Assembly: GCF_016907795.1 (NCBI RefSeq)
Contig: NZ_JAFBCR010000001.1
Coordinates: 1,116,001 to 1,180,000, forward strand
Direction of reading: 5' to 3'
From: Kocuria palustris
GTDB taxonomy: Bacteria; Actinomycetota; Actinomycetes; Actinomycetales; Micrococcaceae
DNA: 64,000 bases
Shown here: piece by piece, positions 18,543 through 29,534 of the stretch
Layout of the letters: each line of letters opens with the position of its first letter
Position numbering within the stretch: the first letter of the stretch is position 1
Program-made: the position numbers and the translations under genes
The notes under the pieces: generated by a model
What the model was told of the DNA's origin: nothing
The model's input: only the letters and a program-made list of their open reading frames with translations
Database searches by the model: none

Positions 18543-18641
18543 TCACTTCTTGTTGCGACGCTGGTGGCGGGTCTTGCGCAGCTGCTTGCGGTGCTTCTTC
18601 TTGGACATGCGCTTGCGGCGCTTCTTGATCACAGAGCCCAT
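18543..18641 (-). CDS. 30S ribosomal protein bS22 (AURKAIP1/COX24 domain)
   Basis: A 32-residue, extremely basic protein: after the start MGSVIKKRRKRMSKKKHRK it continues with further Arg/Lys/His/Gln residues and ends RRNKK. This is the AURKAIP1/COX24-domain miniprotein identified as bS22 in mycobacterial ribosome structures. It is below common gene-length cutoffs and easily missed. A GAGGGAAG ribosome binding site precedes the ATG, and a tetraloop terminator follows, making it a complete monocistronic unit. Confidence 0.92.
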   Translation of the reverse strand: MGSVIKKRRKRMSKKKHRKQLRKTRHQRRNKK

Positions 18642-18844
18642 GGGCTTCCCTCACTTCACGTTTCGTTGGTCCGAACCGGCGCGGCGCGTCGGCGCGCTGC
18701 TGCCCGGCACGTCTGGCGCGACGGCCGTTCCGGTGCGCGACCGGGTGACGACGAGGCGGGCATGACCCGCCCAGTCGAGAATTCGTTCCCCGGAAGTCTA
18801 CCTGCTATGCCCCGCAGGGTGGTATTCCGCCGGGGCCGACGCTC

Positions 18845-19855
18845 TCAGCCGCCGGTGGACTCCGAGTCCTCGGCGGACCGGGAATCCTGCGCTGCCGGAG
18901 CGGCGCTCGGCGAGCCGCCCGCCTGGTTCTGCTCGGCGCTGCCGCCCTCGGCATGCGGCGCAGCCGGCATGGCGCCGGTGGCGGCCTCCTTGACGGGGCC
19001 GTCGTGCGAGGCCCCGCGACCGGCGGCCGCCGCCTGGACCAGTCCCCCGGCCCGCGACGACGCGCGCCCCGGCTCCTGGCCCTCGTCCTCCGAGGCCCAG
19101 ACCCGGCCCGAGGCCGTGGGCCCGGGGATCAGCCCCGTGGACACGGACTCGGGACCGCGCGTGCCGCGATCGGGATCCACTCCGGCCTCGACGTACTGGT
19201 ACTCGATGTGCTCCTCGACCAGCCGGGCGGCCAGGTTGCGGTCCCCGGCGAGCACCGCCGAGAAGATCGCCTGGTGCTCGGCCCGGATGCGGTCCACGGT
19301 CTTGGACCACAGGGGCACATGGCCCACCAGCGCCATCGTGTACTCGTAGATGGAATCCCGCAGCGCCGACATCAGCGAGGCGACGAGGGTGTTGCCCGCC
19401 GTCTTCACCAGGGCGATGTGGAAGCTCACGTAGTGGTGGTGGAACTCCTTGAGGGAGATGTCATCGCGTGCCATCTCCCGCAGGATCGCTCGCAGCTCCG
19501 GCATGGCCGGGCTGCGGTAGTCCGAGCTGCGCAGCGCCCAGGTCTCGAGCAGGACCCGCGTCTGCACGATGTCCCTCAGCGGATATGCCGCTGTGGCCAT
19601 GTGCAGCTGCAGCGCGGGACCTGCCGAGGAGGCCGGTTCGCGCACGAGCATGGGCAGGATCGACTTGCGGCTCCCCTCGTAGAGCCGCAGGACGCCCTGC
19701 GCCTCGAGGATCTTGAGGGCCTCGCGCATGGTCCCGCGGCTCACGCCGAGGATCGCCGCGAGGTCCTTGTCCGACGGGAGCTGCTGTCCGAGGACCAGGT
19801 TCCCGTCGAAGAGCTCGTTCTCCAGCCATTGGAGGACTCGTCGATGTGTGGCCAT
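18845..19855 (-). CDS. FadR-type GntR-family transcriptional regulator with a long disordered tail
   Basis: A 336-residue regulator. Residues 1-70 form the GntR winged helix (LPSDKDLAAILGVSRGTMREALKILEAQGVLRLYEGSRKS). Residues about 90-225 form the all-helical FCD ligand-binding domain with metal-ligand-type histidines (FHHHYVSFHIALVKTAGN, HQAIFSAVLAGD, LVEEHIEYQ). Family members usually stop near residue 235; here about 100 more residues are Gly/Ala/Ser/Glu-rich and probably disordered. It is transcribed in the same direction as gdhA from a leaderless promoter in the 28-base gap. The effector is unknown, an organic acid being usual. Confidence 0.87.
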   Translation of the reverse strand: MATHRRVLQWLENELFDGNLVLGQQLPSDKDLAAILGVSRGTMREALKILEAQGVLRLYEGSRKSILPMLVREPASSAGPALQLHMATAAYPLRDIVQTRVLLETWALRSSDYRSPAMPELRAILREMARDDISLKEFHHHYVSFHIALVKTAGNTLVASLMSALRDSIYEYTMALVGHVPLWSKTVDRIRAEHQAIFSAVLAGDRNLAARLVEEHIEYQYVEAGVDPDRGTRGPESVSTGLIPGPTASGRVWASEDEGQEPGRASSRAGGLVQAAAAGRGASHDGPVKEAATGAMPAAPHAEGGSAEQNQAGGSPSAAPAAQDSRSAEDSESTGG

Positions 19856-19861
19856 GTGCTC

Positions 19862-19867
19862 AGCCTA
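19862..19867 (-). promoter_or_regulatory. -10 box for the FadR-type regulator (leaderless)
   Basis: TAGGCT on the minus strand, six bases before the ATG at 19855, inside the 28-base gap after gdhA. Confidence 0.45.
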
Positions 19868-19883
19868 CGTTCATCCTGCCTGC

Positions 19884-22017
<2,134 letters not shown>

Positions 22018-22024
22018 TCCAGGG

Positions 22025-22030
22025 ATCCTA
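22025..22030 (-). promoter_or_regulatory. -10 box for the ArsR-family gene (leaderless)
   Basis: TAGGAT on the minus strand, seven bases before the ATG at 22017. Confidence 0.45.
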
Positions 22031-22068
22031 CCGGGCGAGGACCCGAGAGCAGGCCAGCGCGCGGCCGG

Positions 22069-23259
22069 TCAGTCGTACCAGGGGTCCAGGCCCCACAGCG
22101 GGAACACCGCCCGCCGCGTGGCCATGACCACGCGGTCGGTGGGGTCATCGGGGTCGAAGCCGACCTCCCACGAGCGCCACCACAGGTCGACGTCATCGCC
22201 CATGGAGGGGTGGGGGTCGGTGCCGTAGGCCTCGCGGATGTGATCGCGCCAGGCCTCGGGAACGGGGCGGGCCAGACCGATCGGATCCCCGGTGGCCACC
22301 GCGACCAGATGGGTCCAGGACCGGGGCACGGCGTCGTAGCAGTCGTAGCCGCCGCCTCCGGTGGCGATCCAGCGCCCTTCGCACCAGCGATCCGCCTGCC
22401 GGGCCACATCCATCATGATCTCGCGCTGGGCGTCTACGGAGACCTTCAGATGGGTCAGCTCGTCCTGGAAATGCGAGTCGCAGCCGTGCTGGGAGACGAT
22501 CACCTCCGGGCGGAACTGCTCGATCAGCTGCGGCACGACCGCGAAGTAGGCGCGCAGCCACTGGGCGTCGTCGCTCATGGGCGGCAGCGCGATGTTCACC
22601 GCGGTGCCCTCTGCCTGCTCCCCGCCCAGCTCGGTCGCGAAGCCGGTGCCGGGGAAGAGCGCTGCGCCGGTCTCGTGCAGGGAGATCGTCATGACGCGGG
22701 GGTCGTCCCAGAAGATCGACTGGGTGCCGTCGCCGTGGTGGCCGTCCACGTCCAGGTAGAGCACCCGGGAGACCCCGCCCTCGAGCAGGCGGTGGATGCC
22801 CACGGCGCAGTCGTTGTAGACGCAGAAGCCGCTGGCCCTGTCCGCGAAGGCGTGGTGCATGCCGCCGCTGAAGTTCACGGCGCGCACGGCGGAGCCGTCG
22901 AGCAGCGCCTGGGCCGCCTGCAGGGTGCCGCCGGCGAGCCGCGCGGAGGCCTCGTGGATGCCCGCGTAGCCGGGAGTGTCCTCGGTGCCGAGCCCGCACT
23001 CGGCGATCTCCTTGCCGGGGTCCTCGCTCACGGCGCGCACCGCCCGGATGTACTCGTCCGTGTGCGCCAGCCCGAGCTCGGAGTCCTGCGCGGCCTCCGG
23101 CACCTGGACGGCGACACCGGGGCGCGCATCCAGCCCGAACTCCCGGACCATCCGCCAGGTGGCGTCCAGTCGCGACGGGTGCATGGGGTGGTAGGCGCCG
23201 AAGTCGTACTGGAGCAGCTGCGGGCTCCAGAACAGGGCGGTGGGTGTCGTCTGCGTCAC
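22069..23259 (-). CDS. acuC: acetoin utilization protein AcuC (histone-deacetylase-like)
   Basis: A 396-residue zinc-dependent deacetylase of the class I HDAC-like AcuC family. The charge-relay histidines (SGGMHHAFADRASGFCVYND), the zinc ligands (LDVDGHHGDGTQ) and the C-terminal TGGGGYD are all present. In Bacillus, AcuC deacetylates and activates acetyl-CoA synthetase; an acs gene is present 26 kb away at 49075, so that role is plausible here. The GTG at 23259 is six bases after a TCTAAT -10 box. Divergent from the potassium uptake operon. Confidence 0.9.
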   Translation of the reverse strand: MTQTTPTALFWSPQLLQYDFGAYHPMHPSRLDATWRMVREFGLDARPGVAVQVPEAAQDSELGLAHTDEYIRAVRAVSEDPGKEIAECGLGTEDTPGYAGIHEASARLAGGTLQAAQALLDGSAVRAVNFSGGMHHAFADRASGFCVYNDCAVGIHRLLEGGVSRVLYLDVDGHHGDGTQSIFWDDPRVMTISLHETGAALFPGTGFATELGGEQAEGTAVNIALPPMSDDAQWLRAYFAVVPQLIEQFRPEVIVSQHGCDSHFQDELTHLKVSVDAQREIMMDVARQADRWCEGRWIATGGGGYDCYDAVPRSWTHLVAVATGDPIGLARPVPEAWRDHIREAYGTDPHPSMGDDVDLWWRSWEVGFDPDDPTDRVVMATRRAVFPLWGLDPWYD

Positions 23260-23265
23260 AGGCTC

Positions 23266-23271
23266 ATTAGA
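23266..23271 (-). promoter_or_regulatory. -10 box for acuC (leaderless)
   Basis: TCTAAT on the minus strand (five of six matches to TATAAT), six bases before the GTG at 23259. Confidence 0.4.
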
Positions 23272-23397
23272 ACACTCCGGGCGACTCGGTCGGGAGCCGA
23301 CGGCGGCACACGACGCCAACCGGGCACCAAGAGGTCCATACTGTGCGTGGATCCGAGCCGGATCCCGCCCCGCCGAGATGATCCTGGAGGCTCCACG

Positions 23398-24825
23398 GTG
23401 CGTGCCGCTCTCGGGGCCAATCCGCCCCAGACCGAGTCCCGCCCGCTGCGCGATCAGCTGGGCGGTCTGCGCGACCTGCTCGACCGCGTCGCCCAGTCCT
23501 CCCCGGCCCGCCTGGCCGTGCTGGTCTTCGTCGGCGTGGCCGGGCTGTTCACCCTGCTGCTGTGGCTGCCGTGGTCCTCCCACGACGGGCGCTCCACGAC
23601 CTTCGTCGACGCCGCCTTCACGGCCGCCTCCGCGGTGACCGTGACGGGGCTGACGGTGGTGCCCACGGCCGATCACTGGTCCTTCACGGGCCAGCTGATC
23701 ATCCTGGTCGCCGTGCAGATCGGCGGTCTGGGCACCCTGACCATGACATCGCTGCTGGCACTGGCGATCGGGCGCAAGCTCGGCCTGCGCTCCAAGCTGG
23801 TCACGCAGAACGCCATGAACGTCGGGCGCCTGGGCGAGGTCGGCTCGCTGCTGCGCACCGTGGCCGCGACCTCGATCGTCATCGAGGGGTCGCTGGCGCT
23901 GATCCTCACGATCGGGTTCCTGGTGGCCGGCGAAGCCCCGCACACCGCCCTGTGGCACGGCGTGTTCTACTCGGTGTCCGCCTTCAACAACGGAGGCTTC
24001 ACTCCGCACTCCGACGGCCTGGTGCCCTACTTCACCGACTCCGTGCACGTGTGGCTGATCCTGTTCCCGATCAGCATGGGCGTGCTGATCGGCTCGCTGG
24101 GCTTCCCCGTCATCCTGGTGCTGCGCCAGGTCGGCTGGCTGCGGTTCTCGCGGTGGAACCTCAACACCAAGGTCACCGTGGTCACGACGCTCGGCCTGAT
24201 GCTGCTGGGCTGGGTCCTGTGGGCCGGGCTGGAATGGACGAATCCGGCCTCGATCGGCGACGAGTCCCCGGGGCAGAAGATCTTCAACGGCTTCTTCGCC
24301 TCCGTCATGATGCGCTCCGGCGGCTTCAACATCGTGGAGATGGCGGATCTGCAGCCCGTCACGCTGCTGCTCACCGACGCCCTGATGTTCGCCGGAGGTG
24401 CGCCGGCCTCGACCGGCGGCGGCATCAAGGTCACGACCTTCGCCGTCGTCGTGCTCGCGATCCTGGCGGAGGCCCGCGGCGATCAGGCCGTCCTCGCCTT
24501 CCATCGCACCATCCCCGACGGCGTGCTGCGCATCGCCATCTCCGTGATCGCCATGAGCGCCACGATCGTGCTGACAGCTGTCGGGATCCTGCTCGTGCTG
24601 ACCGGCGAGCCGCTGGAGCGGGTGCTCTTCGAGGTCGTCTCCGCCTACGCCACCTGCGGGCTGTCGGTAGGGCTCTCCGGGGAGATGGGGCCTGCGGGCA
24701 AGGCGGTGCTGATCGTGGTGATGTTCATCGGGCGCATCGGCACGACTACCGTTGCCACTGCCCTTGCGCTGCGATCGCGCCGGCGCCTGTACCACTACCC
24801 CGAGGAGAGTCTGATCATTGGGTGA
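23398..24825 (+). CDS. TrkH/KtrB-type potassium transporter, membrane subunit
   Basis: A 475-residue potassium-translocating protein with four pseudo-repeats. The selectivity-filter-like loops are visible: SAVTVTGLTV, SAFNNGGFTPH, MMRSGGFNIVEM and SAYATCGLSVGLS. The length fits KtrB better than the longer proteobacterial TrkH. The cytosolic gating partner follows with an eight-base overlap. The GTG at 23398 has GGAGG seven bases upstream. A TACTGT at 23339-23344 may be the -10. Confidence 0.92.
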   Translation: MRAALGANPPQTESRPLRDQLGGLRDLLDRVAQSSPARLAVLVFVGVAGLFTLLLWLPWSSHDGRSTTFVDAAFTAASAVTVTGLTVVPTADHWSFTGQLIILVAVQIGGLGTLTMTSLLALAIGRKLGLRSKLVTQNAMNVGRLGEVGSLLRTVAATSIVIEGSLALILTIGFLVAGEAPHTALWHGVFYSVSAFNNGGFTPHSDGLVPYFTDSVHVWLILFPISMGVLIGSLGFPVILVLRQVGWLRFSRWNLNTKVTVVTTLGLMLLGWVLWAGLEWTNPASIGDESPGQKIFNGFFASVMMRSGGFNIVEMADLQPVTLLLTDALMFAGGAPASTGGGIKVTTFAVVVLAILAEARGDQAVLAFHRTIPDGVLRIAISVIAMSATIVLTAVGILLVLTGEPLERVLFEVVSAYATCGLSVGLSGEMGPAGKAVLIVVMFIGRIGTTTVATALALRSRRRLYHYPEESLIIG

Positions 24826-25498
24826 GCATCGCCACCGCGGCAGAAGCCATGCCGTGCCCGTGCTGGTCATCGGCATGGGCCGCTTCGGCACCGCCACCGC
24901 CCTGCAGCTGGCCTCCCAGGGCCGAGAGGTCATGGGCGTGGAGCGCGACCACACCCTCGTGCAGAAGCTCGCCGGCCAGCTCACGCACGTGGTGCAGGCC
25001 GAGGCCACGGACATCGACGCCCTGCGCCAGCTGGGCGCCGCCGAGTTCACGCAGGCGGTCGTGGGCGTGGGCACGTCGATCGAGTCCTCCGTGCTGATCA
25101 CGGCGAACCTGGTGGATCTGGGCGTGGGCAGGATCTGGGCCAAGGCGATCTCCAAGGCCCACGGCAAGATCCTCTCCCGCATCGGCGCCCACCACGTGAT
25201 CTTCCCGGAGGCCGATGCCGGACGGCGCACCGCCCACCTGGTCTCGGGGCGCCTGCTGGACTACATGGAGTTCGACGACGACTTCGCGATCGTCAAGATG
25301 CACCCGCCGCGCGAGACCCAGGGATTCACGCTGGCCCAGGCGGATGTGCGCGCCAAGTACGGCGTGACGGTCGTGGGCGTGAAGGCGCCGGGAGACGACT
25401 TCAGCTACGCCACCCCCGACACCACCGTGACCGCGCGCGACACCCTGATCGTGGCCGGGCACGTGGAGCTCATCGAGCGCTTCGCCGCCCGGCCCTGA
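24818..25498 (+). CDS. TrkA/KtrA-type RCK potassium channel regulatory protein
   Basis: A 226-residue cytosolic regulator with an RCK_N Rossmann domain (GMGRFGTATALQLASQG, GxGxxG at about residues 19-24) and an RCK_C domain (residues about 145-226). It binds nucleotides and gates the membrane subunit encoded upstream. It begins with TTG at 24818, overlapping the end of the transporter gene; GAGGAG lies about ten bases before it. A GTG at codon 13 is an alternative start but would cut close to the Rossmann strand. Confidence 0.92.
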   Translation: MGEHRHRGRSHAVPVLVIGMGRFGTATALQLASQGREVMGVERDHTLVQKLAGQLTHVVQAEATDIDALRQLGAAEFTQAVVGVGTSIESSVLITANLVDLGVGRIWAKAISKAHGKILSRIGAHHVIFPEADAGRRTAHLVSGRLLDYMEFDDDFAIVKMHPPRETQGFTLAQADVRAKYGVTVVGVKAPGDDFSYATPDTTVTARDTLIVAGHVELIERFAARP

Positions 25499-25537
25499 GC
25501 CAGGTGGCGCGACACCGCGAACCGAGAGGAGCCCGGC

Positions 25538-26626
25538 ATGGGCGAACGACGGCGCATCGGAAGACGACGCCTCCTGACGGCTGCGGCGATCGTCCTCGTG
25601 CTGGCCGTGGCGGTCACCGCGGGCATGCTCATCCGGCAGGACCGTCTGCGCAACTGCTGTCAGGCGCGCTTCCCGTCTCCGGGAGAGACCGCCCAGCCCG
25701 CAGCGGCGCTTCCCGAGCCCGGGATGCCCGAGATCCTGGAGGAGCAGCGGCTCTCCGACCGGACGACCCGCTACCGGCTCTCCTCCGAGCTGGTGCCGGC
25801 CGAGCAGACCCAGGACGGCCCCTCGGCGGTCGTGACCCTTCCCCGGGACTACGACGAGACGCGCGACTACCCCGTGGTCTACCTGCTGACGGGCACCGAC
25901 GCCGGGGCCTCCTCTCGGGACTGGTACGACCGCGCCGCCCTGGAGGACTCCCTGGGGGATCTGCAGGCGATCACCGTGGCCCTCGATGACGGCGCGTACG
26001 GCTGGTACACCGACTGGACCGGACCCACCTCGCAGCCGCAGGGCTGGCGCACGCACCATCTCGAGGAGGTGCTCCCGTGGGTGGATCAGCGCTATCCCAC
26101 GATCGCGTCCCCGGAAGGGCGAGCGGTCGTGGGCGCCTCCGCCGGCGGCTACGGCGCCATGGCCTACGCCGAGGACCGCCCCGATCTCTTCGGCGCCGCG
26201 GTGTCGATGTCCGGGCTGCTCAGCTTCGACGCGACCGCCGATCGGAAGCTGCTGCTGGGCGAGGCCGAGGCTGCCACAGGCGAGGGCTCGGACCTCTTCG
26301 GCGACGGACAGCGCACCACCCGCGCCGACTGGGAGTCCCACGACCCGTCCCGGCACACGCAGCCGCTGTCCGGCATGCCGATCTGGCTGTTCTCCGGCTC
26401 CGGCGAGGAGTTCGAGGCCCAGCTGCAGAAGACCACCGCGGCCTTCGAGACCAGCGCGGAGTCGTCCGGGGCGCGGGTGAGCACGAGCACCTACGAGCAG
26501 ATGATCGAAGACGGCGCGCCCATGCCCGCAGGCACCTGCTCGGCCGGGCACGAATGGACGTGCTGGTCGATGGCGCTGCGTTCGGTGTCCCCGCAGCTGC
26601 AGGAGCACTTCGACCGCGCCGGCTGA
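25538..26626 (+). CDS. membrane-anchored or secreted esterase (antigen 85/esterase D-like alpha/beta hydrolase)
   Basis: A 362-residue alpha/beta hydrolase of the esterase D/antigen 85 family. An N-terminal signal anchor (RRR at residues 9-11, hydrophobic 12-32) precedes the catalytic domain outside the membrane. The nucleophile elbow GASAGGYGA puts the catalytic serine at residue 201; the probable His lies in GHEWTCW near the C-terminus. A C-C pair directly follows the membrane segment. The substrate is unknown. The ATG at 25538 follows AGAGGAG. Convergent with proC across a strong hairpin. Confidence 0.83.
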   Translation: MGERRRIGRRRLLTAAAIVLVLAVAVTAGMLIRQDRLRNCCQARFPSPGETAQPAAALPEPGMPEILEEQRLSDRTTRYRLSSELVPAEQTQDGPSAVVTLPRDYDETRDYPVVYLLTGTDAGASSRDWYDRAALEDSLGDLQAITVALDDGAYGWYTDWTGPTSQPQGWRTHHLEEVLPWVDQRYPTIASPEGRAVVGASAGGYGAMAYAEDRPDLFGAAVSMSGLLSFDATADRKLLLGEAEAATGEGSDLFGDGQRTTRADWESHDPSRHTQPLSGMPIWLFSGSGEEFEAQLQKTTAAFETSAESSGARVSTSTYEQMIEDGAPMPAGTCSAGHEWTCWSMALRSVSPQLQEHFDRAG

Positions 26627-26644
26627 GTCGTCGGGCCCGCAGAC

Positions 26645-26674
26645 GCCTGTGCCCGGCATCTGCCGGGCACAGGC
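26645..26674. terminator. bidirectional terminator between the esterase gene and proC
   Basis: A perfect 14-bp inverted repeat (26645-26658 with 26661-26674) sits between the two convergent stop codons. Confidence 0.78.
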
Positions 26675-26698
26675 CGATCCACCGGCTCCGGGCAGGAC

Positions 26699-27571
26699 TC
26701 AGTCCGCGTACTCCTGCTCCATCTCGTCGCCGCGTGCGGCCGAGGCCTGGACCGCGCGGGCCACGAGGTCCTCGATGCCGCTGTCCAGGAACGTCTCGAT
26801 CGCCCGCTCGGTCGTGCCGTTCGGGCTGGTCACGGCCTTGCGCAGGGCCTCGGGATCGGCGTCCGGCGCCTCGAGCAGGCGTCCTGCGCCCGAGACGGTC
26901 TGCTTGGCCAGGGTCCGGGCGGTCTGCGCATCGAGGCCCAGGCGCTCGCCGGCCTTCTGCATCATCTCGGCCAGCAGGAAGACGTAGGCCGGGCCGGAGC
27001 CGGACACACCGGTGACGGCGCTGATCTGCTCCTCCGGGACCTGCACGACCACGCCCACGGCGGAGAGCACCTCGTCCACCGCAGCTGCCTGATCCTCGGT
27101 GACGTGATCGCCCGCCGTCAGGGACAGCGCGCCGTGCCCCACCGAGGACGGGGTGTTGGGCATGCTGCGCACGATCGGCTGCCCCTCGGGCAGATGCCCG
27201 GCCATGGCAGCCATGTTCACCCCGGCAGCCACGGACACGACGACGGTGGACGGGGCCAGGGCCGGGCGGATGTCATCGCACAGCTCGAGGATCGCGTAGG
27301 GCTTCACGCCCAGCATCACGATGTCCGCGCCCTCGACGGCCCGGCGGTTGGCCTCGGCGTCCGCCTCCGAGGACAGGACCTGCACGCCGGTCTCCTGGGA
27401 GAGCCGATCGCGGGACTCCTGCGAGCGCGTGGTGGCGCGAACGCGCCGGGCAGGCACTCCCGAGGCCAGGACGCCGCGCAGGATGGCGCCGTTCATGGAG
27501 CCGCTGCCCAGGAAGGCGATCACGGGCTCGGCGCTCGAGCGCTCGGTCGATGCGGATGCGGTCTCGGTCAT
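26699..27571 (-). CDS. proC: pyrroline-5-carboxylate reductase
   Basis: A 290-residue reductase for the last step of proline synthesis, using NAD(P)H. The N-terminal dinucleotide motif FLGSGSMNGAIL (about residues 20-31), the SMPNTP segment, and the C-terminal signature GVSGSGPAYVFLLAEMMQKAGERLGL are diagnostic. Slightly long because of a Ser/Thr-rich N-terminal extension of 17 residues. GAGAGGA precedes the ATG, and a TAGGGT -10 lies about 40 bases up. The next gene upstream in the same direction is the TIM-barrel protein. Confidence 0.95.
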   Translation of the reverse strand: MTETASASTERSSAEPVIAFLGSGSMNGAILRGVLASGVPARRVRATTRSQESRDRLSQETGVQVLSSEADAEANRRAVEGADIVMLGVKPYAILELCDDIRPALAPSTVVVSVAAGVNMAAMAGHLPEGQPIVRSMPNTPSSVGHGALSLTAGDHVTEDQAAAVDEVLSAVGVVVQVPEEQISAVTGVSGSGPAYVFLLAEMMQKAGERLGLDAQTARTLAKQTVSGAGRLLEAPDADPEALRKAVTSPNGTTERAIETFLDSGIEDLVARAVQASAARGDEMEQEYAD

Positions 27572-27623
27572 GAGAGGTCCTCTCGTGTCTCGGATGCTTC
27601 TGGCATCCACCCTAGGAGGCGCC

Positions 27624-28487
27624 TCAGACGCTGTGCGAGCCCCGCCCCTCAGGGCCCTCGGTCGGCTCTGCGGGCCCTGCCCCGGCACCCTCCGCCGACT
27701 GCGCGGCCCCGAGGGCCATGTGGGTGCGAGCGAAGTCGAGGGACTCGGCGAGCATGGCATCGCGGGCCTCGTCGTCGTCGGCGCCGCGGGTGTTGATCTC
27801 CACGCCGATGACGCCCTCCCAGGAGCTGGCGCCCAGCAGCTGCAGGGTCTCGGCCACCGGCTGCTCGCCGTGCCCGGGCACCAGGTGCTCGTCCGAGGTG
27901 CCGCCGTCGTTGCCGTCGGTGAGGTGCACGTGGCCCAGCCGCGGCAGCAGCTCGCGGACGGCAACGAGCGAGTCGACCTTGGCGATCGAGGCGTGGGAGA
28001 AGTCCCAGGTCACCCACTCGTAGTCGAAGCGGCGCGGGTCCCAGTGCGGGCGGTACATCTGCAGCTCCCGGCCGCCCACGCGCCAGGGATACATGTTCTC
28101 CACGGCGATCTTCACGCCGGTCATGTCGCCGACGGCGCGGATGCCCTCCACGAAGCTCTCGGCGTACTTGTGCTGCCAGGCGAACGGCGGGTGCGCCACG
28201 ACCACCTCGGCACCGACCTCCTCGACCATCTTGGCGGCGAGCTGGATCTTGGTCCACGGCCTGCCCCAGACCTGCTGGGTGAAGAACAGGGTGGGCGCGT
28301 GGATGGCCGAGATGGGGATCTGGTAGGTCTGCACCGCATCGAGCAGCTCGTGGGTCAGCTGCGTGGTGCGCTGATGTGTGACCAGCACCTCCACCGAGTC
28401 GTAGCCCAGCTCGCTGGCGGTGCGGAAGACCTCGGGCATGGAGCCCAGGAACAGGCAGCTCGAGGACATGGCGACATGGGTGCTCAT
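27624..28487 (-). CDS. sugar phosphate isomerase/epimerase-family (AP-endonuclease 2 fold) protein
   Basis: A 287-residue xylose-isomerase-like TIM barrel. Metal-ligand positions typical of the fold are visible: SAIHAPT, AENMYPWR (Glu), WDFSHAS (Asp/His), HVHLTDGNDG (His) and GVIGVEINTR (Glu). Substrate unknown; the family includes inosose dehydratases and epimerases. The last 35 residues are Gly/Glu/Pro-rich. The ATG overlaps the ppx/gppA stop by four bases, so both are in one operon, a pairing common in actinobacteria. Confidence 0.82.
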   Translation of the reverse strand: MSTHVAMSSSCLFLGSMPEVFRTASELGYDSVEVLVTHQRTTQLTHELLDAVQTYQIPISAIHAPTLFFTQQVWGRPWTKIQLAAKMVEEVGAEVVVAHPPFAWQHKYAESFVEGIRAVGDMTGVKIAVENMYPWRVGGRELQMYRPHWDPRRFDYEWVTWDFSHASIAKVDSLVAVRELLPRLGHVHLTDGNDGGTSDEHLVPGHGEQPVAETLQLLGASSWEGVIGVEINTRGADDDEARDAMLAESLDFARTHMALGAAQSAEGAGAGPAEPTEGPEGRGSHSV

Positions 28488-29470
28488 GCGTGGGCCTCTC
28501 GTCCGATCAGGCCGTGGGGCGGGTTCAGGACGGTCTCGGGATCGGCGCCGAGCCGGTCCATGCGCCGCAGGATGAGGCCCTCGCGCAGGGCCCACGGGCA
28601 GATGTCCAGGCTCTGGACCCCGAGCATGTCCATGGCCGTCTCTGCCGCGATGCCTCCGGCCAGCATCTGCTCGGCGCGGTTCACGGAGACCCCGGGCAGG
28701 TCCGAGCGCTCCTGGACGGTCATGGCCTCCATGCGCCGGGTCCACAGCCGCAGGTCCTGCAGGTGCATGGTCCGCCGCACGAACTGGCCCGCCCCGGAGG
28801 GAGCGGCGCCGCAGATGCGGGCCAGGGAGCGGAAGGTCTTGGACGTGCCGACCACGAGATCCGGGGCGCCCTGCGCCAGGATCGTCTCCACGGCCGGCTC
28901 CAGGGTGCGCCGCACGTGCTTGCGCAGGGCCTTGACCTCGCTGGGCCGCACCGGGTGCTGCGTGAGGAAGCTGCGCGTGAGGCGCCCGGCGCCCAGGGGC
29001 GTGGACACCGCCGCCGCCGGAAGCCCGTCGTGGCCGATGGCCATCTCGAAGGACCCGCCGCCGATGTCCAGATCCAGGATCGTGCCCGAGCCCCACCCGG
29101 ACCAGCGGCGCACCGCGGAGAACGTGACCGCGGCCTCCTGATCCCCGGAGATCTCGGTCAGGGTGACCCCGGAGCGCGACTGCACGTGATCGAGCACATC
29201 GGCGCCGTTGCCGGCCTCCCGGATCGCCGAGGTCGCGAACGCCAGCAGATCCTCCGCCTCGTGCTCGGCGGCGACGTCCCGGGCCTCGATCACGAACGCG
29301 GTCAGCGCATCGCGGCCCTCGTCCGAGATGCATCCGGCCTCGTCCAGGTACTGGACCAGGCGCAGGCTGACCTTGTGATCGGCGAAGGCCTCGGGCCGGG
29401 AGCCCGGGTAGACGTCGAGCAGCAGCAGATGGACGGTGTTGGACCCGACGTCCAGGACTCCCAGGCGCAT
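28484..29470 (-). CDS. Ppx/GppA-family exopolyphosphatase
   Basis: A 328-residue ASKHA-fold phosphatase hydrolysing polyphosphate or pppGpp. Phosphate loops LDVGSNTVHLLLLD (residues 6-19) and LDLDIGGGSFEMAIG (around residue 132) are intact, with the catalytic glutamate expected in FATSAIREAGN. It is the short, two-domain form without the C-terminal HD domain of E. coli Ppx, similar to mycobacterial Ppx1. Translationally coupled to the downstream TIM-barrel gene. Confidence 0.9.
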   Translation of the reverse strand: MRLGVLDVGSNTVHLLLLDVYPGSRPEAFADHKVSLRLVQYLDEAGCISDEGRDALTAFVIEARDVAAEHEAEDLLAFATSAIREAGNGADVLDHVQSRSGVTLTEISGDQEAAVTFSAVRRWSGWGSGTILDLDIGGGSFEMAIGHDGLPAAAVSTPLGAGRLTRSFLTQHPVRPSEVKALRKHVRRTLEPAVETILAQGAPDLVVGTSKTFRSLARICGAAPSGAGQFVRRTMHLQDLRLWTRRMEAMTVQERSDLPGVSVNRAEQMLAGGIAAETAMDMLGVQSLDICPWALREGLILRRMDRLGADPETVLNPPHGLIGREAHA

Positions 29471-29534
29471 GCTGGCTCCTTCAGGTGATCGATCGGTCGA
29501 CCGAGCGGGAACCGCCGCGGGCCCCGCCGCGGGC

